Assembly (NCBI RefSeq): GCF_001592965.1
Contig: NZ_LRPC01000028.1
Span: forward strand, 744,001 to 808,000
Length of the DNA: 64,000 nt
Origin: Roseivirga spongicola
GTDB lineage: Bacteria; Bacteroidota; Bacteroidia; Cytophagales; Cyclobacteriaceae
Direction: 5' to 3'
Each line of letters begins with the position of its first letter. Within the stretch, counting starts at the first letter, position 1. Positions 24,632 through 32,857 of this stretch are shown in pieces. Under the pieces are notes generated by a model. That model was not told the DNA's origin. It worked only from the letters and a program-made list of their open reading frames with translations, and ran no database searches. The translations under genes were made by a program, and so were the position numbers.

Positions 24632-27600
24632 GTGAAAGATTCAGATAAACCACAAACCATTCAACTTTCCAAACTATTGGAAAAAGTTACAGGTATTGCA
24701 TATCCGAAAGACAGGGTTTATCCAAACTTCGCTTTAAAAGCCCTGAATGGCCATATCAACCTTGAGCAAAATAGCTTTTCACTTCAAGCACAAAGTAGCT
24801 TCAGTTGGTCACCCTTTGGGGGGCGACAGATCAAAGCGCAAGCATCTCTTGAGATAGAAGGTGAGGGTGAGAAAAAATCCTCAAGAAAGATACAATTAAG
24901 GGTTCAGGCGAAAGAAAGTTATGAGTTACTCAATGGCACCTCACTGGATCATCTAGACTTCATTTATAGATACAGCGATGGATGTTGGTCGATAGATAAC
25001 ATCATAAAAATCCGCCTTTTAGGAAGCATTCTTACATTGAAGGGTACAATGTTACTAGGAGATCAAAAAAAGCTAAAATTCGCAACACGGCTGCCTGACG
25101 GCCAAGGTATAGAGGGTTTAAAAATTAGTTCTTTCGAGTTAAATACCGCCAAATTTGATTTAGAACTCGACCTAGAAAAAGAAATTCTAACTGGCCAGAT
25201 CACAGCCCTATCCTACTTGATGGGTCATAAAGCAAGAGTTTCGGGCAACCTATTGACAGGCCAAGAAAGCACCTGCAACCTCACCATATCAGGTGAAGGA
25301 AGTGTGAGTCTAAACGCTTTTCAGAAGGAGTTATTCACTGGAGAAGACTTGCCACTAGGTATAGATTTGAACATTGATAAACCCAGCATAGACCTCGTAT
25401 ACAGCTCTAACTCTAGCCATGATTCTTCCTACAGCGTCAACCTAACCACTGGCATATCGTCCAAGTTATCCGACTCCCAGTTTCTTTCAAAAGTCGATTG
25501 CAAAACCCTATCTTTTTCTTACTCACAAAATATAAATGCAAGTCATGAAGCAAGTCTAGACTTAAAGGGGAGTTTGAATATTAATGACACCCTCATCATC
25601 GACCAGTTCGACCTCAGGTTTGATTATCAATATAATGTTGCATCAAAAAATCACCTTTGGGGCTCTGCCTCTGAATTCAAAGGAGTAAAACTTGATACCC
25701 CGATAGCCAAATCAACATTTGATCTGAGGAGTACTTTGAAAGCGGATGGCGACAGTCAATCACTTAAACTGGAAACCACTACTGAAAACCTGTTCGATCC
25801 TATTCAATTAGTCGATGATTTCCGTTTTGAATTCGACACGTTGTACTTGGAACTAATTAAAAAGAATGACCAATCTTTTGAGTGGGACTTATCAGCTACT
25901 AGTTCCTTACATACTCCTGTTTTTAGTTACAATCAAGGCATCGTAAGCTTCAATAAATCAGGGACTGATTATAAACTATCTGTTTCTACAGAAGACCTCT
26001 CCTTGAGGTTTCCGGGTGACTTAAAAGACCTGCCCTATTTTGTTTTATCTGAGCCTACACTCGAACTCTCTCATGACAGCCATAACAAGAAGTGGTTCTG
26101 TGGTGGTAAAACCGACTTTTATGCTGAACAGTGGCCAGAAATTCTTAAGGGATTGCTTCCTACCAATACTGAGCAACAGACTAAGGCATTTTTCAAGATC
26201 GATTCAGAGCATGCTGAAATTGGGCTTCAGGACATCGAACTAAAAATACCCGATTCAATAGAGGGGATAGACATGGGCACTCCGCCCATCCAGATGGATC
26301 CCCTCATGGCCGATTTCATTTTCGACCTAAAAGGTAACGAATTATCTGCCACGCTTGGTCTGGGATTACCAAAGCAGGTTAACCGTCTATTCGACTCATT
26401 GGATTGGGATGAACATAAAGGTGAGTTCGTACGAAAGCCAGGTCTTAAGGTTTTCAAAGTATATGATCCATCGGCTAACGACCGAGGTATGACTAAGCTG
26501 AAACTTAGCCTGAGAGACAAAGGCTTGAGCTTTAAGCTCTGCAATATTCCTTTCAATCTAGATAACATACTGGTAAAAGAAGCTGACAATGGGCTAGAAA
26601 TTATATCAGAGCACCTAGGAGAATTTGCCTTTGATTGGCCTGAACTTGCTATTTCGGCAGAAGGAGTAAAAGGCACGGTCGAAATGCATGCCAATAATTT
26701 AAAGGTTCCCACTTCTGCTACTAGGCAACTTTTATTACAACTAGGATTTACAGACCTAGCCAGAAACCTTCCAAAATCCATTCCGCTTACTGGTATAAAC
26801 TTCGCTCCTTTGGAAAATGGAGAACGGAAATTCCGCATACAAGCTTTTGAGAAACTCGTTTTGCCTAACGGCAACCCTCTTGACAAACCTGACTGGTTCG
26901 CATCAGCTATTGATATATTGAATCGGGAAGTTGGAAAATTACCGGACCGCTTCCTCGAATACGGGCAAATTGAGATACCTGAGCACCTTTATTTGAAAAT
27001 AGACTATAATATTACCCAAAGCCTCAACTTTAAATTCAGTACCAGTCCTTCGGACGAGGCGCAAAAGGGCAAACCACTAAAGCTATTAATACCTGACCCT
27101 ACCTTTCCTCAACTGTATGGCTTTCAACTCAAGAGTATCTCTTTTGGAGAGCTTTTCAGCGGCACACTATTTAGAATGGATGTGGACTTACTCTACGATA
27201 CTTTCGACCTCAAAGACCTAGCAGCAAGCCTGATCATCGACCCCAAAAGTAATTTCTCCAAGGATTATCTGCCAAGACCAAAGGATTTTGTGAACCGAGT
27301 AGTGCTGGAAGAAGTAGTATTTCTTATCATCTACCAGACCACTATACCAATCCCTATTCCTGTATTCTTTAACCGACTCAGCTATGACTTAAAAAATGCT
27401 CTGGGCATGGAAATAGGTATAGGGGTCTCCTTCCCCATGCCTAAACTGGGGTTGACTCAATTGAAAGATCTCGCATTGATTGGCTCTCAAATTATGAGGC
27501 TTTTTTCAGGCAAACCTTTGGAGCTGGAAAAGCTGGACAATATTGACCCGATTTTTGAATTCAAGATATTGAGCTGCTACACCAGAACTCCAAAATACAT

Positions 27601-30403
27601 TTCTAGAGAGCCGGAAGCTAATAAAAATGGAGTCAAAGAAGGAAGCCTCATCGGAAATCCTGAGGGCTTAAAGATCTATAGAAAAGACGGAGTCGAAATG
27701 AATTCAATCCGCCTGATCACTACACTTATCAAAGCCATTCAGGAAAAATCTTTCAATACACTGCTTACAGACTTCAGCTTAGGAAACAGAATAGGTGGTA
27801 TTGATTTGCACCTCTTTGACTTACTCAAAACTCGAAGTGACTATGCATTGTTGACACCAAGCGAGTTCGTAAATGAGTCTTTCAACAAAACGGCCGCCCA
27901 ACAGCTTCAAACACATCGGCAGTTAGATCTCTCATTCCAAGAAAGAACACAATATTTAGAAGTACTTCCATCAGATGAAGTGAATAGCATACCGAACATT
28001 GATGCAACAACCGAAGGCCTTATATTTTTGAGCCGAGGCCAAATACACGCTCCAGATGGACTGAACTTTACGGCTGCCTTGGTTCTGGCTTTGAGCGAAA
28101 AAGGGCTGGGAATTGCACTTAGATATGATGGAAGACTAGCGCCCTTAGATAAATCGATGGAAAACTACCTTCTAGATGCCCATTTTGATGGAGTTTTTCG
28201 CTTAGAAGAGAAAAAATTACTGGCTAGAGGAAAAGGCCACATTGATATTCTTGGGATCAATGCATTAGCTGGTTCTTATGAGCTAGATAATGAAGGTTTT
28301 AATCTCAAGGCAAAAACTGGAGCCCAGGAGTCTGATTTACCTATTCATATAGCTGGTGACCTCAAAGGCACTTTCACATCTGAAAAATTTCACCTTGAAG
28401 GAAATACCCAATTTAATATTCTTGGCTTCGAGTCATCCGGTGAACTTTTGATGTTCTTTCAAGATAATAGACAAGAGTTCAGGCTATCTGGTGATTTTCA
28501 ATTGGGTGATATGTCCCAACTGCAAAATTCTTTGGCCTACCTTGTTGAGAATGACGAATATTTAGCCCAATGGACCTTGAGTGGTTCATTGGTAAGCAAT
28601 CTTTTCACTGCTCGCGTCTTCGGGCGTTTGACCAATGAAAAAGGTCTGAAATTTGACGGACTGACAGAAATTAAACTTGGAGAACATCGACTACTTTACG
28701 CAAAAGCAAAATCTAACGGACAAAGACTAAATTTCGATGGGTACCTTTCTCTATTCCCAGAAGAAGCAGCCGATTATATATCGGTTAAGGGTAATGTAGA
28801 TGCATATCTCAGCCCTGGCGAATTCTCCATTACGGGAACAGTAGACACACGAATCGCAGGGATCCCTTTCTCTAAAAGTCGGCTCAGTATTAGCCATGAG
28901 GCCTTAAGCATAAGTGGTAGCTTATTTGGGCAGCAACTATCGCTCGGTCTCGATCAAAGTCAAAATCTGAGCGTATACATGCGCCCTTTAGAAATAGGGC
29001 CGCTTGTACTGACTAGGCGCAAAGCATCTGCTGAAGATAAAATAGAAGCGCAGCATCGTGGTCCTCTACTTCTCGTATCGCCCGAGATGGCACAAATTCA
29101 AGCTACGGCTTTCTTTCTGGGAGTCGAAAAGGACGTTGACATTAAGTTAAAAGACAAACAGTATGAGCTTACGTTCGAGACTACCATCGGGGGCTTTCGA
29201 ACAAACGAACTGACCCTAAAAGGTTCTAATTTTAGCTCTGATAGTGGATGGACCGTATCTGGCAAGATATTGCCTGAGAAGCTGGTAAGTCTCGTAGAAC
29301 AAAACTTACTCGAAATTGCTGATGAAGTTCAGAAGAAATTAAGAGAGGCCCAGAAACATTTGGAGGTAGCCAAGGAAAAAGTATCGAAAGCGACTAGGGC
29401 CATTGAAGATAATATTCAGGCGCAGAAAAAAGCGCTAGAGGCAGAATACCGAAAAGCAACCCGAGCCTTGGAATCGGCCAAACACTACCTAGAGCACACG
29501 ATTAACAGTGAGATCAATAGCTGTAAAGAAAACATCACATCCATCAAAAATCAAATTGGAAAAGGTAAGCCGGGGTGGCCTTGGGATTGGCCAGACTGGT
29601 TCAAAAAGCAAGCCGAGCTGTTGATCCAACTGGGCTATTGGGAAGCCAGGAAAAAGACACTGGAAGGCCCTCAGGTAGGAGCTGAACTAGCTGTAAAAGT
29701 CGCTCAAAAGACCGTGAATGACCTGATGAAGGTAGGAAGCATCACTTTAAACACTGTGAGCGAATCCCTGAAGACAATGAAAAGCATTGCAGATGAAATG
29801 CTCAATGTAACCTCTTTGGCTCTGGCAGAATTAGAAAAAAGCATCGGTGATTTTAAAGAACTCGCGAAGTTGATATCCAATGCCAAAAAAGACTTCTTTA
29901 AAGTTAAATCCATCTCATTCGATACCAGCCTAAAAAGTCTCAAGCCAGATTCAACTATCATCAACCTCGAAAATGCTAAGTTCGGTTTGCTCCTCAAAGC
30001 TGATGTAGAAATTTTCAAAAACAGCAGAACATTCTGCCTGAAATCAGATCTTATCAACAAAGAATCTCTGGCAATGTCAATAGCCAAAGCCATAGAGCAT
30101 AATGCCAGATGCTCAGAAGACCTAGCAAAAGACAGTAAATCTAAGTCAATGAACGGAGAGGAAGCTGCTTGTACTTTATTAAAAACCTATGAAAACCTGC
30201 AAGCCATAGAACTGAGCACCAGCCTAATGCGAGGGGGGTACAGTCTAAAAGAAATAGGCTGCGGTCTAAAGTATTTTATTGATTATCAGGGGAGCAGGCC
30301 TTTTGAACAGCAAATAGACCATAGAAGGCAGGCAATCCTCAAAGCATTAAGAGTGGTACAAGAAGAAAAAAGAACATTAAATGAGCTTAAAGCAAGCAAC
30401 TGA
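24632..30403 (+). CDS. Giant 1923-aa beta-rich protein with C-terminal coiled coil, function unknown
   Basis: Starts at GTG 24632, 2 nt after the preceding stop. No ATG is near, and alignment of its N-terminus with the paralogue supports this start. Residues 1-330 resemble the upstream protein. To about 1540 the chain is almost entirely amphipathic beta strands (GALALSEKGLGIALRYDG-like periodicity), recalling repeating beta-groove or long solenoid proteins. A hydrophobic stretch with IPIPIPVFF lies near 905. Residues ~1550-1630 form a charged coiled coil, then GKPGWPWDWPDWF (~1645) and more helix. No signal peptide, catalytic motif or known domain recognised. It overlaps the next gene by 23 bp. 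Confidence 0.75.
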   Translation: MKDSDKPQTIQLSKLLEKVTGIAYPKDRVYPNFALKALNGHINLEQNSFSLQAQSSFSWSPFGGRQIKAQASLEIEGEGEKKSSRKIQLRVQAKESYELLNGTSLDHLDFIYRYSDGCWSIDNIIKIRLLGSILTLKGTMLLGDQKKLKFATRLPDGQGIEGLKISSFELNTAKFDLELDLEKEILTGQITALSYLMGHKARVSGNLLTGQESTCNLTISGEGSVSLNAFQKELFTGEDLPLGIDLNIDKPSIDLVYSSNSSHDSSYSVNLTTGISSKLSDSQFLSKVDCKTLSFSYSQNINASHEASLDLKGSLNINDTLIIDQFDLRFDYQYNVASKNHLWGSASEFKGVKLDTPIAKSTFDLRSTLKADGDSQSLKLETTTENLFDPIQLVDDFRFEFDTLYLELIKKNDQSFEWDLSATSSLHTPVFSYNQGIVSFNKSGTDYKLSVSTEDLSLRFPGDLKDLPYFVLSEPTLELSHDSHNKKWFCGGKTDFYAEQWPEILKGLLPTNTEQQTKAFFKIDSEHAEIGLQDIELKIPDSIEGIDMGTPPIQMDPLMADFIFDLKGNELSATLGLGLPKQVNRLFDSLDWDEHKGEFVRKPGLKVFKVYDPSANDRGMTKLKLSLRDKGLSFKLCNIPFNLDNILVKEADNGLEIISEHLGEFAFDWPELAISAEGVKGTVEMHANNLKVPTSATRQLLLQLGFTDLARNLPKSIPLTGINFAPLENGERKFRIQAFEKLVLPNGNPLDKPDWFASAIDILNREVGKLPDRFLEYGQIEIPEHLYLKIDYNITQSLNFKFSTSPSDEAQKGKPLKLLIPDPTFPQLYGFQLKSISFGELFSGTLFRMDVDLLYDTFDLKDLAASLIIDPKSNFSKDYLPRPKDFVNRVVLEEVVFLIIYQTTIPIPIPVFFNRLSYDLKNALGMEIGIGVSFPMPKLGLTQLKDLALIGSQIMRLFSGKPLELEKLDNIDPIFEFKILSCYTRTPKYISREPEANKNGVKEGSLIGNPEGLKIYRKDGVEMNSIRLITTLIKAIQEKSFNTLLTDFSLGNRIGGIDLHLFDLLKTRSDYALLTPSEFVNESFNKTAAQQLQTHRQLDLSFQERTQYLEVLPSDEVNSIPNIDATTEGLIFLSRGQIHAPDGLNFTAALVLALSEKGLGIALRYDGRLAPLDKSMENYLLDAHFDGVFRLEEKKLLARGKGHIDILGINALAGSYELDNEGFNLKAKTGAQESDLPIHIAGDLKGTFTSEKFHLEGNTQFNILGFESSGELLMFFQDNRQEFRLSGDFQLGDMSQLQNSLAYLVENDEYLAQWTLSGSLVSNLFTARVFGRLTNEKGLKFDGLTEIKLGEHRLLYAKAKSNGQRLNFDGYLSLFPEEAADYISVKGNVDAYLSPGEFSITGTVDTRIAGIPFSKSRLSISHEALSISGSLFGQQLSLGLDQSQNLSVYMRPLEIGPLVLTRRKASAEDKIEAQHRGPLLLVSPEMAQIQATAFFLGVEKDVDIKLKDKQYELTFETTIGGFRTNELTLKGSNFSSDSGWTVSGKILPEKLVSLVEQNLLEIADEVQKKLREAQKHLEVAKEKVSKATRAIEDNIQAQKKALEAEYRKATRALESAKHYLEHTINSEINSCKENITSIKNQIGKGKPGWPWDWPDWFKKQAELLIQLGYWEARKKTLEGPQVGAELAVKVAQKTVNDLMKVGSITLNTVSESLKTMKSIADEMLNVTSLALAELEKSIGDFKELAKLISNAKKDFFKVKSISFDTSLKSLKPDSTIINLENAKFGLLLKADVEIFKNSRTFCLKSDLINKESLAMSIAKAIEHNARCSEDLAKDSKSKSMNGEEAACTLLKTYENLQAIELSTSLMRGGYSLKEIGCGLKYFIDYQGSRPFEQQIDHRRQAILKALRVVQEEKRTLNELKASN

Positions 30404-30917
30404 AATAGGAAAGATCCTCTTGGAGAAGGTGGGTTATGAAAAGACTAATATCATCGAAATGATGATTGAAGAATTTCGATTTGACTGCAAGACAACCGCA
30501 ATGTTCATAAGGAGTACTTTTAAAGAAGAAAACGCCCAGAATGTGGCAGAACTACTGTTACTTTTCTTCTTGAAAGAGAACATCCTTCCAGTGCTACAAG
30601 ACCTTTACACACTGTCTGAAGCGGAGGCCTCTGCCTTGTTCAAAAAAGATACCGATTACAAAATAATCCATACGACAGTAAAGAAAATCAGAGCTAACGA
30701 TTTCGGGTTTGAGTACAGGTGCTATTTATTGCTGGACAATGCTGGAAACGGAATTCCTGGTTGGGGCTACTTTATCCCCGATACACCAGAGGCCAACTTT
30801 ATGATGGACCTTGCACTAAAGGCAGTAGTAAACAAGCAAACAATCTATGTTTACGGTAGGCAAGATAAAGACAATAAAAAATTTAGAATACTTGAATTAG
30901 GACTAAAAGAAAATTGA
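30381..30917 (+). CDS. Unrecognised 178-aa protein, module component
   Basis: Two parts. Residues 1-85 are helical (IGKILLEKVGYEKTNIIEMM; AELLLLFFLKENILPVLQDL). Residues ~90-178 form a small beta domain with a central helix: IHTTVKKIRANDFGF, GWGYFIPDTPEANFMMDLAL, TIYVYGRQ, FRILELGL. That second domain also makes up the whole of the next protein. The order strand-strand-strand-helix-strand-strand resembles an OB-like barrel, which is inference only. The ATG lies 23 bp inside the giant gene, so translation is likely coupled. Confidence 0.7.
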   Translation: MSLKQATEIGKILLEKVGYEKTNIIEMMIEEFRFDCKTTAMFIRSTFKEENAQNVAELLLLFFLKENILPVLQDLYTLSEAEASALFKKDTDYKIIHTTVKKIRANDFGFEYRCYLLLDNAGNGIPGWGYFIPDTPEANFMMDLALKAVVNKQTIYVYGRQDKDNKKFRILELGLKEN

Positions 30918-30918
30918 A

Positions 30919-31212
30919 ATGACAGACACAGTTAAGAAAACCAAACTCGGTACGGTAACCAAAATCAGAAGCAATAGTGGCAAAGAAAATGAACGGGTCT
31001 ATATCAAGATCAGAACAGAGGAAGAAGAAAAAGGTGAAACCCAAGAAAAAGACTACTGGTGCTGGGTGATTCCTGATAATGAAGGAGCTAAATGGATCAT
31101 ACAGATTGCCCTTGCCGCCAAAATCAATAACTTATCCATTTATATGTTAGGTAAAGAAGTTCAGGATTCAAACGAAGTTCGCTACCAGATTTTAGAGTTT
31201 GGTATTGAGTAA
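30919..31212 (+). CDS. Unrecognised 97-aa protein, single-domain relative of the preceding one
   Basis: Starts 1 nt after the preceding stop. LGTVTKIRSNSGKENERVY, YWCWVIPDNEGAKWIIQIAL, NNLSIYMLGKE and RYQILEFGI line up with the C-terminal half of the 178-aa protein (IPD, a helix of about 12 residues, then two strands). Highly charged linker EEEEKGETQEKD near residues 34-45. No signal peptide. Last gene of the module, with a terminator 60 bp downstream. A small oligomeric or binding subunit would fit the size, but nothing demonstrates it. Confidence 0.7.
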   Translation: MTDTVKKTKLGTVTKIRSNSGKENERVYIKIRTEEEEKGETQEKDYWCWVIPDNEGAKWIIQIALAAKINNLSIYMLGKEVQDSNEVRYQILEFGIE

Positions 31213-31271
31213 AGTAGTTTAAAAGCCAGAGTATATAATGCCAGAATGCTTTTAATCTAGATGACGAATTA

Positions 31272-31310
31272 AAAGAGGGTGTCTCAAAGAGACCCCTCTC
31301 CTTTCTTCTT
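31272..31310. terminator. Bidirectional terminator between the module and porP-like gene
   Basis: AGAGGG-T-GTCTC (31274-31285) pairs with GAGACCCCTCT (31289-31299), 11 bp with one bulged base, loop AAA. T/C-rich on the right; TTTTAATT on the minus-strand side. Confidence 0.65.
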
Positions 31311-31529
31311 GAACAGAACAAAAAGAATCAAATCAGTCTAACTCAATTATTTCACTTCTTTATCACATGCACCCAACCATCGGTAAAGTCTCCGCTAGAC
31401 CTTAGCTCAAGCATGGTTGAAATAGCCTCTGCTCTATCCCCAAATTGAAGGACATACACATAGTCGTATCCGCGCAGTTCATTGCTGTAAATACCTGCTC
31501 TAGGATACAATTCCCTCAATTTTTCTACC
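31304..31529 (-). repeat. Direct-repeat copy B (intact 3' end of the porP-like gene)
   Basis: Matches the remnant at 23235-23460 without gaps, about 93% identical by hand count. It covers the last ~59 codons of the porP-like gene, its stop, and 48 bp of 3' flank. The two copies bracket the four-gene module in direct orientation. Confidence 0.85.
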
Positions 31530-32848
31530 AGAACTTTGGCGTATTCACTTCCAGGGTTATAAGCGGCAACCACCAAAATGTAGCGTCCCATGGCGGCTGA
31601 TGTTTCTGTAGGCTCCTCCACAGGTTCGGGTTCCTCAGTAACTACCGGAGCGGGAGTAGGTGCCGCCTCCTCTACTTCTTCATCGGCTTTGGCTGCCTCA
31701 GCCCTAGCCCTTGCTTCGGCTCTCATTCTTTCAAGCCCTTTTTGCTTAATATCTTCCAGTAGACTATCAAAATCGGCTTCGCCCTTTGCTCTTCTTTCCT
31801 TTTTACTACCACTATGCAGGCTCGAATAGTAATTCACAACTGTTTCCTGATCTTCCGTAGCAATAAGCTTTTTGTCATAAATCTCTTGCGCCTCTAGTTG
31901 ACCTATGATCCTGCTAGCCTCTTGACTTAATGCTTCATCCTTATCAACACTGGCTTTTTTATTGAGGGAAAAATGAAGACCAACCTCATTAAACCCGTTC
32001 GAGAGAATTGGCGCTTCCTTCTTTCCAAAATCGTAATTATAAGTGAAGAGAATGTTTGGTTTCAACCTTACACCTACTCCCGCATTTAAGCCATAACCAT
32101 CGCGGTAGGCCGCCATAAGCTGAAACTTACGTTGCCATTCAAAGAGAGCAAGCACATCAAAAGCGCTACCAATAAGCTCTTGATATCGCCAGGTTATGTT
32201 CGGGGTAAAAGTAATGTCTCCCATTTGATCTAACGAAAATTGATAGCCCACACCTACTAGATAATCGGCATTATTGTTATCCGAAAGCTGCACATATTCA
32301 TCGTCAGAAAGGCTCTCATTAAGAACATTTGGTACTGCGGCATTTACTTGAAGCCCCTTGTATTGATACGAAAGTGACAGATTTAAACTGGCCGAAGAAC
32401 CATTGCTACCTAGCAAGTTTCTTATCAGTTCATCATCCATACTTTCAACGCTTACCCGACTATCATCTAGCGAGAAAAGTGAAAGCCCAACCTCTGCTCC
32501 TATTGAAATCCTATGTTCATTCAAGACCCAAGCCTTAGCTAAACCTGCACCTACATTAGTTTGACGTAAAAGCCCTGACTCAAAACTGTTTACATTGACA
32601 TTATACCCAAGCTTTTGCTTGAAAGGGTTAGCAAAGCTGAGCGAAAAAACTTGCGGAGCACCATCTACTCCCGACCATTGTCCTCTATACAACAAGCTCA
32701 ACTGCGCCTTATCCTGAAACACAGCCGCAGATGGGTAAGCCAGTGTTGGTTGTGTGAAATACTGGTTGATGAGCGGCACTTGTTGACCAAAGGCAACACC
32801 CGGTAACGAAAGCAAACAACCTAAAACAAGTTTCTTTAAATGCTTCAT
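31352..32848 (-). CDS. PorP/SprF-type outer-membrane protein fused to a SPOR-like domain
   Basis: 498 aa. Signal peptide ends VAFGQQ; the mature N-terminus QVPLINQYFTQPTLAYPSA and LLYRGQWSGVDGAPQVFSL is the PorP/SprF signature (~residues 20-300, barrel). A Glu/Ala-rich linker (~370-420) leads to a C-terminal domain (YILVVAAYNPGSEYA to GWVHVIKK) resembling SPOR peptidoglycan-binding domains. SprF-type partners are needed for export or anchoring of the type B-CTD protein encoded beside them. Here the giant adhesin lies 10 bp upstream in the same operon. The SPOR fusion could tether the barrel to peptidoglycan (inference). Confidence 0.88.
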   Translation of the reverse strand: MKHLKKLVLGCLLSLPGVAFGQQVPLINQYFTQPTLAYPSAAVFQDKAQLSLLYRGQWSGVDGAPQVFSLSFANPFKQKLGYNVNVNSFESGLLRQTNVGAGLAKAWVLNEHRISIGAEVGLSLFSLDDSRVSVESMDDELIRNLLGSNGSSASLNLSLSYQYKGLQVNAAVPNVLNESLSDDEYVQLSDNNNADYLVGVGYQFSLDQMGDITFTPNITWRYQELIGSAFDVLALFEWQRKFQLMAAYRDGYGLNAGVGVRLKPNILFTYNYDFGKKEAPILSNGFNEVGLHFSLNKKASVDKDEALSQEASRIIGQLEAQEIYDKKLIATEDQETVVNYYSSLHSGSKKERRAKGEADFDSLLEDIKQKGLERMRAEARARAEAAKADEEVEEAAPTPAPVVTEEPEPVEEPTETSAAMGRYILVVAAYNPGSEYAKVLVEKLRELYPRAGIYSNELRGYDYVYVLQFGDRAEAISTMLELRSSGDFTDGWVHVIKK

Positions 32849-32857
32849 TATTCTCGC

